A stretch of DNA of 64,000 nucleotides from Paenalcaligenes sp052103955 (GTDB lineage: Bacteria; Pseudomonadota; Gammaproteobacteria; Burkholderiales; Burkholderiaceae_B), in assembly GCA_052103955.1 (NCBI GenBank), contig JBQELO010000002.1, forward strand, positions 313,091-377,090, in the 5' to 3' direction. The position numbers and the translations under genes are program-made. Under the pieces are notes generated by a model. That model was not told where the DNA came from and did no database searches. It saw nothing but the letters and a program-made list of their open reading frames with translations. Shown here in pieces: positions 51,890 through 61,308 of this stretch (position 1 is its first letter; every line of letters begins with the position of its first letter).

Positions 51890-53288
51890 CGTTGTTTTTG
51901 GCTAAGCCTTTGTAAATCAGCCATACCGTTAACAAAGGGCCGATACTTAATACGCTAAACAGTACTACGGAAGCCTGGCGTGCCCCTTCAAAGCCGCCAG
52001 GTTCCACAAACCCTGACAAATTCGTCAACATGCCGGCAAACGCGCCCCCTAAGGCCAAGGCATACAACTGCACTGTAATAATGGCTGACGACGCAATATT
52101 TTCTTGTCCCTTTGGTGCTGCTTGATACACGCGAGTTAACACGTGAGGCCAGCACACTCCTATACCGCCTCCCACAGCCATTAAGGGGATTAACAGGAAG
52201 TACATGCTGCTACCTGTGCCAAAGCTTAATGGCATCATCACAGCCAATCCTAACAAACCACATCCCGATACCAGTGGGCCAAACTGCACATAACGATGCG
52301 TAGTGGTATCAGAGCGCCCAGCACTCAAAAATGAACCTACTGTCCACGCAAAGGACAGCGACGCCATGAAATAGCCAGCAATCAGCGGGCTTTGATGGTG
52401 TATGGTCTGCAAAAAGTAAGGAATAAAGACTTCTACGGTAATGGCTAGGCTTAGCAATGCGATACAACCGTACAGAACGGCCAGTAAGCCTCCCCACTGG
52501 TATGTTCCACGTGGAAGTAGGTTGGCATCGCTATGACGGTCTGCGCGCGCCGTTAAGACGCTTAGAATCACGGCAAGAAGTAGACCCCCGGCATTCACCA
52601 CCCAGTTCACCGATAAACTTGCCCACGATACACACAGTACCGATACCGCTAATACCAATAACTTGCCCATGGGGACTTTTAGCTTTTTGCTGTCTTGCGA
52701 CTTACCTGCTTCTATCTGTGTACAAACCAAGAACAACAATAGGGCGATAACAGGGATGACGGACCAAAATGCCAAACGCCAATGCCCACTTTCCGCAAAA
52801 ATTCCACCGATGGTTGGGCCTATCAGTGTGGATACCCCCCACATACTGGATACCAGCACCATCGCCCTAGGCCACAGCACTTCGGGAAACACCAACCGTA
52901 CGGCTGAATAACACAGCCCTAGTAAAAAGCCTCCACCCAAACCTTGCACGGTGCGACCCACTAACATGGCTGGCATGGAAAATGCCAATGCACAGGCAAT
53001 AGTCCCCACCATGAACACCATCATGGCAACCACAAATGCATGGCGCAGCCCCACCGACTGCAGCAGCTTGGGGGAAAGGGCAGAACCAATAATGGAGGCC
53101 ATCACAAATAATGTCATGTTCCATGCGTAGTACGACAACCCACCAATATCAGCGACCACTGACGGCAGAATAGTTGTCACCAAATACACATTAATGGCGT
53201 GCAGTGCTACGCCGCCGGCTAAGGCTACTGAGCGCAAGCCATTGCGCCCCCGTAACAACGCGGCCCATGAATTTTGTTCAATACTCAT
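51879..53288 (-). CDS. MFS multidrug-type transporter
   Basis: This 469-residue protein has about 14 hydrophobic helices, as in DHA2-like (EmrB/QacA) exporters. The motif between helices 2 and 3 is LSPKLLQSVGLRHAFVVAMM, and the helix-5 antiporter-like motif is WGVSTLIGPTIGGIFAESGHWRLAF. It probably exports a small molecule with protons; the substrate is unknown. It begins 2 bp after psd on the same strand, so the two may be co-transcribed, although no functional link is evident. Confidence 0.83.
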   Translation of the reverse strand: MSIEQNSWAALLRGRNGLRSVALAGGVALHAINVYLVTTILPSVVADIGGLSYYAWNMTLFVMASIIGSALSPKLLQSVGLRHAFVVAMMVFMVGTIACALAFSMPAMLVGRTVQGLGGGFLLGLCYSAVRLVFPEVLWPRAMVLVSSMWGVSTLIGPTIGGIFAESGHWRLAFWSVIPVIALLLFLVCTQIEAGKSQDSKKLKVPMGKLLVLAVSVLCVSWASLSVNWVVNAGGLLLAVILSVLTARADRHSDANLLPRGTYQWGGLLAVLYGCIALLSLAITVEVFIPYFLQTIHHQSPLIAGYFMASLSFAWTVGSFLSAGRSDTTTHRYVQFGPLVSGCGLLGLAVMMPLSFGTGSSMYFLLIPLMAVGGGIGVCWPHVLTRVYQAAPKGQENIASSAIITVQLYALALGGAFAGMLTNLSGFVEPGGFEGARQASVVLFSVLSIGPLLTVWLIYKGLAKNNVNR

Positions 53289-53290
53289 TA

Positions 53291-54145
53291 TTACTCGGTG
53301 TGCAGCGCAGAGCCCATGCTTTGGCCCATGCAGATTTTTCCAGCAGCAAGCCAGTCTGCATCGAACTGGTAAGTATTTTCAGGAAACAGTAATACCACGG
53401 TAGAGCCCAACAAAAAGCGCCCCATCTCTTCGCCTTGCTGCAAGACTATCTCTTGATCGTCATATTGCCAGTGCGTCACTTCACCATAACGCGGCGGGTT
53501 CACTTGGCCATGCCAAACGGTGCTCATACTGCCCACAATGGTGGCACCCACTAACACCAGTACAAATGGCCCACGTTCGGAATCAAACAAACACACTACG
53601 CGTTCATTCCGTGCAAACAAGCCCGGTACATTCCGCGCTGTTAACGGGTTCACAGAAAATAAATCCCCTGGTACGTACGTCATTTGACGTAAGCGACCGG
53701 CACAGGGCATATGTATACGGTGGTAATCCTTGGGGCTTAAATACAGTGTGGCAAAAAGCCCGTTTTCAAACACGTTGGCTAATGCTGCATCGCCAGCCAA
53801 CAAGGTTTGGGCAGAATAATCATGCCCTTTAGCTTGAAAAATTTGTTGTACCTGAATTTTTCCCAATTGGCTGATAGCGCCATCTACAGGGCTTACTAAC
53901 GCAGCATTCGCTATTGGACGTGCGCCTTCTTTCAATTCACGAGTAAAAAACTCATTAAAGGTGCTATAAGCCGCAGCGTTAGGCTCGCGCGCCTCATTCA
54001 TATCTACGTGATAGCGTTTGATAAACCACTCAATAGCACGTGTGGTTAAGTTTCCACCGGCATGAGCCGCTAACTTACCCACAGCCTGTGTGAGCAAACG
54101 TTTAGGCAATAAATACTGTAGCCAAATGGCCAGACGTTCAGTCAT
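53291..54145 (-). CDS. psd: Phosphatidylserine decarboxylase
   Basis: This 284-residue pyruvoyl enzyme is read from ATG 54145 (MTERLAIWLQYLLPKRLLTQ), which aligns with the E. coli N-terminus; an ATG four codons earlier is possible. Conserved stretches are YSTFNEFFTRELKEGARPI, VSPVDGAISQLGKIQ, YLSPKDYHRIHMPCAGRLRQ and YVPGDLFSVN. The self-cleavage site LGST in MGRFLLGSTVVLLFPEN makes the pyruvoyl serine. It forms phosphatidylethanolamine at the inner membrane. It is upstream of the MFS gene with a 2-bp gap. Confidence 0.95.
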   Translation of the reverse strand: MTERLAIWLQYLLPKRLLTQAVGKLAAHAGGNLTTRAIEWFIKRYHVDMNEAREPNAAAYSTFNEFFTRELKEGARPIANAALVSPVDGAISQLGKIQVQQIFQAKGHDYSAQTLLAGDAALANVFENGLFATLYLSPKDYHRIHMPCAGRLRQMTYVPGDLFSVNPLTARNVPGLFARNERVVCLFDSERGPFVLVLVGATIVGSMSTVWHGQVNPPRYGEVTHWQYDDQEIVLQQGEEMGRFLLGSTVVLLFPENTYQFDADWLAAGKICMGQSMGSALHTE

Positions 54146-54197
54146 GTTTATACACATTCAAAAGAATAGGACAGTAAAGATGTCCACAACGCATAGC

Positions 54198-55568
54198 TTA
54201 GCTTACTAACTCTATACGATTACGCCCGGCATGCTTAGCTTGATACAAGGCTTTATCCACACGCCTAAGCGTAGGAGTATAGTCGGGATGCCCATCATAT
54301 AACGCTAAACCCATGCTTGCTGTTAGGTGCATCTCGTGCCCAAAGGGCAATACAAATTTTTCTCGCTGCACACGTTCGCTGATTTTTTTCGCAATACGTA
54401 ATGCCGTATCAGCATTAACGTCTACCAACAGCACTAAGAACTCTTCTCCACCTAAGCGGAAAATATAGTCGCCAGCCCTGCACTGTGCATTCAATAATTC
54501 AGCAAATTGGCGAAGTACCGCGTCACCTGACTCATGCCCGTGTTCATCATTCACCCGCTTAAAGTGATCCAAGTCTATGGACAATAAGGCAAATTTCACC
54601 CCACGGCGTCGGGAGTAGGCGACTTCTCTACCTAAAACCACAGGCAAATATTTACGGCCCAATAGTTTGGTTAAGGTATCGCGTCCGGCTTCTACCTCAT
54701 TTTGCTGTTCAAACAACAAATCCATACTCAACAAAATCAACCGTGTTTGCGTACGTAGTTCGCGCAGAACATCCAGCTGGTTTGCCGCATTTACCTGTGT
54801 AAACCTGGGAAGCACATCCCTATCAATGTGTTCCATGGTTTGCAAAATGACTTGGGTTTCCTTCAAGTTCTCAAAAGCATGAGCCCCTTTGTGATGAAAC
54901 CATAGCCCAAACTCTGAACTATTGACGGTGGATAACTGTTTATCAAACATCCCTGTGGCTAACTCAAACATCAGGTTGTTTTCCCAGTCTAGCAAGGCAG
55001 CACGCTGTCGCCCCCGTTCAGCCGCTGAGTTATGCACAGCCGCAAAAACTCTATAGGACTCTTCAGCTCTGGATTTTCTGTCGTATGACGCCGCATAGGC
55101 ACGGCTCATGAACTCAATAGCGATATCAATGGACTCAGCAATAAAGTGCTGCGCTGCCATTTTGTCTATCAGTTCTAAGCGGGGTTCCTCTTGAACAATT
55201 TCAAAAAATCGTTCTTTGAGTAGTCTGGCACCACTTAGCACCAAATACAGCGGTAAATCTATACGTGCATGTACATCGCCAACTTGGCGTTGTAGTTCAA
55301 CTAACGCCACAAAATCATCTTCTGGTTTCACAGAAAACAACTCGCTCAACCATTTTTGCAGAGAACTAGACAGTCTTTTTTGGACTTCATCGTGGCTTAA
55401 AAAAACGTTGGCGGCTTCGTCGTTCAACAAACTCGCATAAAAATACGACGCCAAAAGTTCTTTATGGCTGTTTGCCGCTTCTTCCACATAGCTACGTATG
55501 TGCTCTGGAATTTTTTTTAGTGTTTTTTGCCAGTCAGAGGCAAGACGGTAGACCGCAACATTAGACAT
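54198..55568 (-). CDS. dosC: Globin-coupled diguanylate cyclase (DosC-like oxygen sensor)
   Basis: This 456-residue protein has three parts. An N-terminal sensor globin (about 1-160) has the proximal heme-ligand His100 in GDVHARIDLPLYL and Tyr44 in SYFYASLL at the distal position that stabilises bound oxygen in E. coli DosC. A middle helical domain (about 165-295) contains FGLWFHHKGAHAFE. A C-terminal GGDEF domain has TKLLGRKYLPVVLGRE, the inhibitory RAGD, and the active motif RLGGEEFLVLL. It should make cyclic di-GMP depending on oxygen. The partner phosphodiesterase DosP, adjacent in E. coli, is not here. It is the last gene before the non-coding oriC candidate. Confidence 0.9.
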   Translation of the reverse strand: MSNVAVYRLASDWQKTLKKIPEHIRSYVEEAANSHKELLASYFYASLLNDEAANVFLSHDEVQKRLSSSLQKWLSELFSVKPEDDFVALVELQRQVGDVHARIDLPLYLVLSGARLLKERFFEIVQEEPRLELIDKMAAQHFIAESIDIAIEFMSRAYAASYDRKSRAEESYRVFAAVHNSAAERGRQRAALLDWENNLMFELATGMFDKQLSTVNSSEFGLWFHHKGAHAFENLKETQVILQTMEHIDRDVLPRFTQVNAANQLDVLRELRTQTRLILLSMDLLFEQQNEVEAGRDTLTKLLGRKYLPVVLGREVAYSRRRGVKFALLSIDLDHFKRVNDEHGHESGDAVLRQFAELLNAQCRAGDYIFRLGGEEFLVLLVDVNADTALRIAKKISERVQREKFVLPFGHEMHLTASMGLALYDGHPDYTPTLRRVDKALYQAKHAGRNRIELVS

Positions 55569-56402
55569 GCTAAGACAACATCAAATAAGAAAAACTGCTG
55601 GTATGCAGCGAGTATATCTTGCACATGTTGATCTCAACAATGTCCCTGCTACGCCTCAGGATTGCTAGCGCTGTGGATAGCTACAGGGGGAGTGCTTGTG
55701 GATAAGTTGTGGAGCGAAAAGGCTTAACCTGCGTACAAAACTTATACACAAAAATTATCCAGAATCCATCCTCAACTAAACAATCAGCCATCAACAAGCA
55801 AAAATATATGTGAAAGCCTTGTAGATACTAGCTTTCAGAGGATTGTACCACTTATCCACAGACACCCATTATTAATCATCTATAGATATATATGATAGTT
55901 AACAACATCAATAAGAAAGAGTGTCTGAATTTTTTTTTGCTCAGCATACTTTTGACAACAGTTTTGCAAGATGAGTTTTCTTGAAAAACTAACGTTGTTT
56001 TAGGTACACGTGACTGCAAACTTTTTTTCTGTGGATAAGTCCTAGAGAGAGGCTATGAGGATTTGTTGTGGATGGTTTTTGGATAACCTCGTACTTTGTT
56101 CTATTTCTTATTTTTATACCCAATCTGTACACCTAGATTTTTATAGTTTTGCCTGTGGTGTAAAACTCCGCTAAAGCGCATGAAACAAAGGCTTTACAGA
56201 GTTATCCTAGTTATCCACAACCCTTATACTTACTACCAAAGATATATAAAGAGTAGTGAATAACTACTAACGCTTTGCTCTTTTTACACAGGCTCTACAT
56301 GCCTTGTCTTTTGCTATTTGCTTCCTTACACTTGAAGCCTGTGCATAAAAAAGCCCCTACCAAAAAACTTGATAGGGGACAGATGAATGAACTGTGAAAG
56401 GA
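55569..56402. other. oriC: Candidate chromosomal replication origin (oriC)
   Basis: This 834-bp non-coding, AT-rich region has four exact DnaA boxes: TGTGGATAA at 55697-55705, TTATCCACA at 55852-55860, TGTGGATAA at 56030-56038 and TTATCCACA at 56211-56219. Near-matches are at 55672-55680, 55742-55750 and 55755-55763. An A/T-rich tract at about 55870-55930 could be the unwinding element. It is flanked by genes near the origin in Bordetella (mnmG-rsmG-parA-parB) and by parS-like sites 1.3-1.5 kb away. Together these make it the strongest origin candidate in the window. The exact start of replication is not shown by sequence alone. Confidence 0.8.
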
Positions 56403-57572
56403 TTATTTTTTGGGTAAACGTTCTATCGCTGAAGCTAAGGTCTGTTCTTGTTTTGCAAAACAGAACCTGATCAAGTGCTGGTTTGCTTCTTTAGATTCTG
56501 GATTTCTATAAAACGCTGAAACCGGAATAACGCCTACACCATATTCTGTTGTTAACCATTTACTGAATGCTAACTCTGATTTATCTGACCAACCTTTATA
56601 CGAAGCCAGTAAGAAAAAAGTACCTTCGCTTTTGTAAGGTGTAAATGGTGTATCACGTAACCCTTGGAATAATTGATCACGTTTTTTCTGATAGAACTCA
56701 GGTAACCCCAAATACGTATTTGGATCTTTCATGTAAACAGCCAACCCTACCTGCAAAGGCGTAGGAACTGAAAACACAGAAAACTGATGCACTTTTTGTA
56801 TTTCAGTAGTCAGTTCAGGTGCAGCCAAGCAGTAGCCTACTTTCCATCCAGTAGCACTGAATGTCTTACCAAACGAAGAAACAATAATCGAGTTCTTCTT
56901 CAGCGATGGCCTAGTTGCCATACTTAAATGTTTGGCACCGTCGAACACCAGATGTTCATAGACTTCATCGGACAAAATTAAAATATTCCATTTGGATACT
57001 ATTTTTTCTAACGCATCCAAATCTGTAGAAGTCAGTATTGCTCCCGTAGGATTGTGTGGCGTATTAATCAGCAACATACGAGTTTTAGGCGTAATTGCTT
57101 TTTCTACCTTATCCCAATCAATACTAAAACTTTGATCTGGTGTACGAGGTGTTTCCATAGAAACGGGAACAGCCACACCACCTGCCAATTTAATGACTGG
57201 TAAATACAAGTCATAGAATGGCTCTATAACAATAACTTCATCATCAGGGTGAACAAAAGCCAAGATGCTACTCATCAATGCTTCACTTGCACCACTGGTA
57301 ACCGTGATTTCAGTATTGATGTCATACTCAGCACCATAGAGCAGCTGAGTTTTTTCTTGAATGGCTTTTTTTAGCAAAGGGTGCCCACTCATCGGCGAGT
57401 ACTGGTTATACCCTTGAAGCATCGCTTCGTAGACTGCATCCAATAATGCTTTGTCAGTATTGAAATCAGGAAAACCCTGTCCCAGGTTGATAGCTTGATG
57501 TTCAGTAGCGAGCTGACTCATCACCGTGAAAATGGTCACTCCCACATCGGGAAGCTTAGAAACGATATTCAT
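56403..57572 (-). CDS. Class I aminotransferase, methionine-type (YbdL-like)
   Basis: This 389-residue fold-type I PLP enzyme reads close to E. coli YbdL, which transaminates methionine. Features are INLGQGFPDFNTDKALLDAV, YNQYSPMSGHPLLKKAIQEK, the PLP contacts TVTSGASEALMSSI and INTPHNPTGAILT, the Asp/Tyr pair LILSDEVYEHLVFDG, and the PLP lysine of SSFGKTFSATGWKVGY. Possible roles are methionine salvage or glutamine/kynurenine transamination. It lies between the oriC candidate and the parS sites and is transcribed towards the origin. Codon use is somewhat more AT-rich than most neighbours, as is mnmG. Confidence 0.85.
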   Translation of the reverse strand: MNIVSKLPDVGVTIFTVMSQLATEHQAINLGQGFPDFNTDKALLDAVYEAMLQGYNQYSPMSGHPLLKKAIQEKTQLLYGAEYDINTEITVTSGASEALMSSILAFVHPDDEVIVIEPFYDLYLPVIKLAGGVAVPVSMETPRTPDQSFSIDWDKVEKAITPKTRMLLINTPHNPTGAILTSTDLDALEKIVSKWNILILSDEVYEHLVFDGAKHLSMATRPSLKKNSIIVSSFGKTFSATGWKVGYCLAAPELTTEIQKVHQFSVFSVPTPLQVGLAVYMKDPNTYLGLPEFYQKKRDQLFQGLRDTPFTPYKSEGTFFLLASYKGWSDKSELAFSKWLTTEYGVGVIPVSAFYRNPESKEANQHLIRFCFAKQEQTLASAIERLPKK

Positions 57573-57712
57573 TGTTTATATGCTAGAAAATTTGTTATCG
57601 AAATCTTACGTGATCTGCTGCCTACACATTGTTATAACTATATGCGCTAAACCCTAACTTACTCATGAGGAAGAGGGCGTTTGTGTGCAAACAACAGCTT
57701 CATGGTCTCGTA

Positions 57713-57728
57713 TGTTTCACGTGGAACA
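57713..57728. promoter_or_regulatory. parS: parS-like ParB-binding site 1
   Basis: TGTTTCACGTGGAACA differs by one base from the consensus TGTTTCACGTGAAACA. It is located upstream of mnmG in the mnmG/aminotransferase intergenic region. Confidence 0.85.
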
Positions 57729-57742
57729 TAAATCTCAAAAAA

Positions 57743-57758
57743 TGTTCCACGTGAAACA
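57743..57758. promoter_or_regulatory. parS: parS-like ParB-binding site 2
   Basis: TGTTCCACGTGAAACA differs by one base from consensus. Placed 14 bp after site 1 and 114 bp before the mnmG start; the paired arrangement suggests a strong ParB loading point. Confidence 0.85.
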
Positions 57759-57871
57759 CTGTGGTAGAAGCAAGTAAAATTCAAAGATACTGCAAGTAAA
57801 ACTGGTTTTGAAACAAAATAAGTAATTCGCAGTCGTATAATGATCTTTTACGTTTTTTTGTAGATACAAGA

Positions 57872-59791
57872 ATGATTTATCCAGACGAATTTGATGTGAT
57901 CGTCGTTGGTGGTGGCCACGCTGGAACAGAAGCTGCTTTGGCTGCTGCCAGGATGGGGGCTTCTACACTCTTACTCACACATAATATGGACACGCTTGGT
58001 CAGATGTCTTGCAATCCCTCTATCGGTGGGATTGGTAAAGGGCATTTGGTGAAAGAGGTAGACGCTCTGGGCGGAGCAATGGCATTAGCAACGGATAAGG
58101 CCGGTATTCAGTTTAGAATTCTGAATCAGTCTAAGGGGCCAGCTGTTAGAGCTACGCGCGCGCAAGCCGATCGTTCTTTGTATAGAGCTGCTATTCGCCA
58201 AATGGTACAACATCAAAAAAATCTGATGGTGTTCCAACAGCCTGTGGATGACTTGATCCTTGAAGGGGATAAGGTTGTAGGTGCGATTACCCAGATTGGG
58301 GTGCGGTTTAAATCTAAAGCTGTAGTGTTAACAGCGGGAACTTTTTTAAACGGGCGCATACACGTAGGCTTGGAAAATTACTCTGGTGGTAGAGCCGGTG
58401 ACCCTCCTGCCATTACCTTAGCTGAACGATTAAAAGAATTAAAACTTCCGCAAGGCCGGTTGAAAACGGGTACGCCTCCGCGTATTGATGCAACCACTAT
58501 TAATTTTTCTCAGCTTGAAGAACAACACGGCGATAGTAATCCTGTGCCTGTGTTTTCCTTTATGGGGAATGCCAGCATGCATCCCAAACAATTGCCATGC
58601 TGGATTACACATACGAATACACATACGCACGATATTATTCGATCAGGTTTAGACCGATCGCCCATGTATAGTCCAGAAGGCACTATAGAAGGGGTGGGTC
58701 CTAGGTACTGTCCTTCCATTGAAGATAAAATCCACAAGTTTGCTGACAAGTCTAGCCATCAGGTGTTTTTAGAGCCTGAAGGTTTAACAAGCACCGAGAT
58801 TTATCCAAACGGTATTTCTACAAGTCTACCGTTTGATATCCAATTAGGAATTGTCCACAGCCTTCCTGGTTTAGAAAACGCACGAATCATGCGTCCAGGT
58901 TATGCCATCGAGTATGACTACTTTGATCCACGTGCCTTGAAGCCTAGTTTGGAAACCAAGGCTATTCGTGGTCTGTTCTTTGCCGGGCAAATCAACGGTA
59001 CTACGGGTTACGAAGAAGCTGCGGCTCAAGGTTTATTGGCTGCATTAAATGCAGTGCAGTTAATTCGTGGTTTAGATAGTTGGACACCACAGCGTAGCGA
59101 TGCTTATATTGGCGTATTGGTAGACGACCTGATTACTCGCGGTGTCACAGAGCCGTATCGCATGTTTACCTCTAGAGCAGAATACCGACTCAGCTTACGT
59201 GAAGATAATGCGGATCAACGACTGACCGAAATAGGTAGAAAACTTGGTTTGATCGATGATGTACGTTGGGATGCATTTAACCGTAAACGTGATGCGTTAG
59301 CTCAAGAAATTGAGCGCTTACGTGGAACATGGGTAAATCCTCGACTTGTTTCACGTGAAACATTGAGTGCTGTTTTAGGTCAAGGCATTGAGCGTGAGTA
59401 CAGTTACTACGATTTACTTAAACGGCCTCAGGTAAGTTATGACGCGCTGTTGAATTTAGTGAATGTAGAGCAAGAGCGTATCTTGGCTGATAACCCCGAG
59501 TTGGATGACACACTGCGTCACCAAGTAGAGATTGAAGTGAAGTATGCCGGTTACGTTACTAGGCAGAAAACCGAAATAGAAAGACAAGCAGGGTTTGAAT
59601 CTCAGCCTATCCCCGAGGATATGGACTATAGTTTGGTCAAAGGCCTATCTAACGAGGCTTTGGCAAAATTTAATGCTGCTAAACCTACTACAGTAGGGCA
59701 GGCCAGCAGAATCTCTGGTATTACGCCTGCGGCTGTATCTTTGCTATTGGTCTATCTAAAACGGCAAACACTTGCCAAAAAACTTAAGTAA
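57872..59791 (+). CDS. mnmG: tRNA uridine 5-carboxymethylaminomethyl modification enzyme MnmG
   Basis: This 639-residue FAD protein (GidA) works with MnmE at tRNA U34. The FAD-binding start DVIVVGGGHAGTEAALAAAR, NPSIGGIGKGHLVKEVDALG, GRLKTGTPPRIDATTINFS, RPGYAIEYDYFDPRALKPSL, the C-terminal FAD region FFAGQINGTTGYEEAAAQGL and the GidA-associated domain ending are all present. It heads the mnmG-rsmG-parA-parB series next to the origin. A perfect parS site lies inside the coding sequence at 59346-59361, coding for SRET. Length is normal. Confidence 0.97.
   Translation: MIYPDEFDVIVVGGGHAGTEAALAAARMGASTLLLTHNMDTLGQMSCNPSIGGIGKGHLVKEVDALGGAMALATDKAGIQFRILNQSKGPAVRATRAQADRSLYRAAIRQMVQHQKNLMVFQQPVDDLILEGDKVVGAITQIGVRFKSKAVVLTAGTFLNGRIHVGLENYSGGRAGDPPAITLAERLKELKLPQGRLKTGTPPRIDATTINFSQLEEQHGDSNPVPVFSFMGNASMHPKQLPCWITHTNTHTHDIIRSGLDRSPMYSPEGTIEGVGPRYCPSIEDKIHKFADKSSHQVFLEPEGLTSTEIYPNGISTSLPFDIQLGIVHSLPGLENARIMRPGYAIEYDYFDPRALKPSLETKAIRGLFFAGQINGTTGYEEAAAQGLLAALNAVQLIRGLDSWTPQRSDAYIGVLVDDLITRGVTEPYRMFTSRAEYRLSLREDNADQRLTEIGRKLGLIDDVRWDAFNRKRDALAQEIERLRGTWVNPRLVSRETLSAVLGQGIEREYSYYDLLKRPQVSYDALLNLVNVEQERILADNPELDDTLRHQVEIEVKYAGYVTRQKTEIERQAGFESQPIPEDMDYSLVKGLSNEALAKFNAAKPTTVGQASRISGITPAAVSLLLVYLKRQTLAKKLK
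59346..59361. promoter_or_regulatory. parS: Consensus parS site inside mnmG
   Basis: TGTTTCACGTGAAACA is an exact 16-bp palindromic match to the bacterial parS consensus. It is embedded in the mnmG reading frame about 1.1 kb upstream of parA. Confidence 0.93.
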
Positions 59792-59800
59792 ACATTCGTA

Positions 59801-60460
59801 ATGGATTTCTCTCTAAGGCTACTTTCGGCTTGTAATGCACTAGGTGTAGACCTAAGTGAGGTGCAGCAAGAAAAATTGCTGCGCTATATTGCTCAGTTAC
59901 AGCGCTGGAATAAAACCTATAACTTGACTGCTTTGCGTGATCCAGAGCAGATGTTGATCCAGCATATTTTTGATAGCTTGTCGGTGGTGCCGGCACTGAC
60001 TAAATATGCGGAGCTACATCAAAAAAATACCTTGCGTATTGTGGATGTAGGGGCGGGGGCAGGTTTACCAGGTGTGGTATTGGCTGTGGCCAATCACAAC
60101 TGGAAAATTACCTGTGTAGATGCTGTGGAAAAGAAAATGGCTTTTGTGCGTCAAATGTCTGCAGTGCTAGAGTTACCTAACCTTACTGCCACCCATAGGC
60201 GTGTGGAAGTAGGGGATTGCTACGAGGCTGATGTGGTTATTTCTCGTGCTTTTGCTTCCTTGACTGATTTTGTCACATTGGCAGGTCGTCACGTGTCAGC
60301 TCAGGGTTGTATCATGGCGATGAAGGGAAAACAGCCGGAAGAGGAAATCAACCAATTGGAACAAGAAACCGATTGGGTGGTAGAGACAATAGAAGCGTTA
60401 GACGTTCCAGAGTTGGACGCCCAGCGATGTTTGGTTTATTTAAAACGTAAAGGGTCTTGA
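59801..60460 (+). CDS. rsmG: 16S rRNA (guanine527-N7) methyltransferase RsmG
   Basis: This 219-residue SAM-dependent methyltransferase (GidB) has RWNKTYNLTALRDPEQMLIQH, the SAM loop VDVGAGAGLPGVVLA, CVDAVEKKMAFVRQ and SRAFASLTDF. It modifies G527 of 16S rRNA. It starts 9 bp after mnmG. Its stop is 2 bp before the chosen parA start and shares sequence with a possible TTG start of parA, so the genes form one operon. Confidence 0.95.
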   Translation: MDFSLRLLSACNALGVDLSEVQQEKLLRYIAQLQRWNKTYNLTALRDPEQMLIQHIFDSLSVVPALTKYAELHQKNTLRIVDVGAGAGLPGVVLAVANHNWKITCVDAVEKKMAFVRQMSAVLELPNLTATHRRVEVGDCYEADVVISRAFASLTDFVTLAGRHVSAQGCIMAMKGKQPEEEINQLEQETDWVVETIEALDVPELDAQRCLVYLKRKGS

Positions 60461-60462
60461 GC

Positions 60463-61275
60463 ATGTCTGTTGCTTCTGCCAAAAAAGATAAAGCCTCCGT
60501 CTTTTGTATTGCGAATCAAAAGGGTGGCGTAGGAAAAACAACGACAGCCATTAATCTGGCGGCAGCATTAGCTGCCCTTAAGAAAAAAGTGTTGTTAATA
60601 GACCTAGACCCACAAGGTAACGCCACTATGGGCAGTGGCGTTGATAAAAACGCAGCCGAGATCAATATTTATCAAGTGTTGATTGGTCAAAATAAGGTCT
60701 CGGAAGCGAAAAAGCGTTCAGAATCAGGTGGTTACGATGTTTTGCCCGCCAATAGAGAGCTATCTGGTGCCGAAATTGACCTGGTTCAGATGCAAGAGCG
60801 TGAGCAGCAACTGAAAAAAGCCTTGGAAGAGGCTGCAGACGAATACGATATTATTCTGATCGACTGCCCGCCCACGTTATCGCTGCTAACGTTAAATGGA
60901 CTGGTGAGTGCGCATGGCGTGATCATCCCTATGCAGTGCGAGTACTTTGCACTGGAAGGTCTCTCTGACCTTGTAAATACCATTAAACGGGTATATCGCA
61001 ATATCAACCCAGAGCTGCAGCTGATTGGTCTGTTGCGGGTGATGTTTGATGCACGTGTTACCTTGCAGCAGCAAGTATCGGCACAAATTGAAGAGCACTT
61101 TGGTGATAAGGTCTTTAAAACCGTTATTCCACGTAACGTACGATTGGCCGAAGCACCTAGCCACGGTATGCCAGGAACCGTCTACGACAAAAACTCCCGA
61201 GGTGCCAAGGCCTATGTGGAGTTTGGTAAAGAGTTAGTAAAGCAGCTGAAGAAGAGTGCAAAAAGCGCTGCGTAA
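60463..61275 (+). CDS. parA: Chromosome partitioning ATPase ParA
   Basis: This 270-residue protein is read from ATG 60463, ten bases after AAGGG. A TTG two codons earlier is an alternative. The deviant Walker A is CIANQKGGVGKTTTAINLAA, Walker A' LLIDLDPQGNATMG and Walker B IILIDCPPTLSLL. It drives ParB-parS segregation of origin regions. It lies between rsmG and parB, as in most bacteria with a chromosomal par system. Confidence 0.95.
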   Translation: MSVASAKKDKASVFCIANQKGGVGKTTTAINLAAALAALKKKVLLIDLDPQGNATMGSGVDKNAAEINIYQVLIGQNKVSEAKKRSESGGYDVLPANRELSGAEIDLVQMQEREQQLKKALEEAADEYDIILIDCPPTLSLLTLNGLVSAHGVIIPMQCEYFALEGLSDLVNTIKRVYRNINPELQLIGLLRVMFDARVTLQQQVSAQIEEHFGDKVFKTVIPRNVRLAEAPSHGMPGTVYDKNSRGAKAYVEFGKELVKQLKKSAKSAA

Positions 61276-61308
61276 TGAATAGATTGATAAAGAATAAAAG
61301 GATTCATC

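Noticed and set aside
52503..52518. Palindrome TGTTCCACGTGGAAGT inside the MFS gene resembling parS
   Set aside because: Four mismatches to the parS consensus, two of them in the outer bases, so not called.
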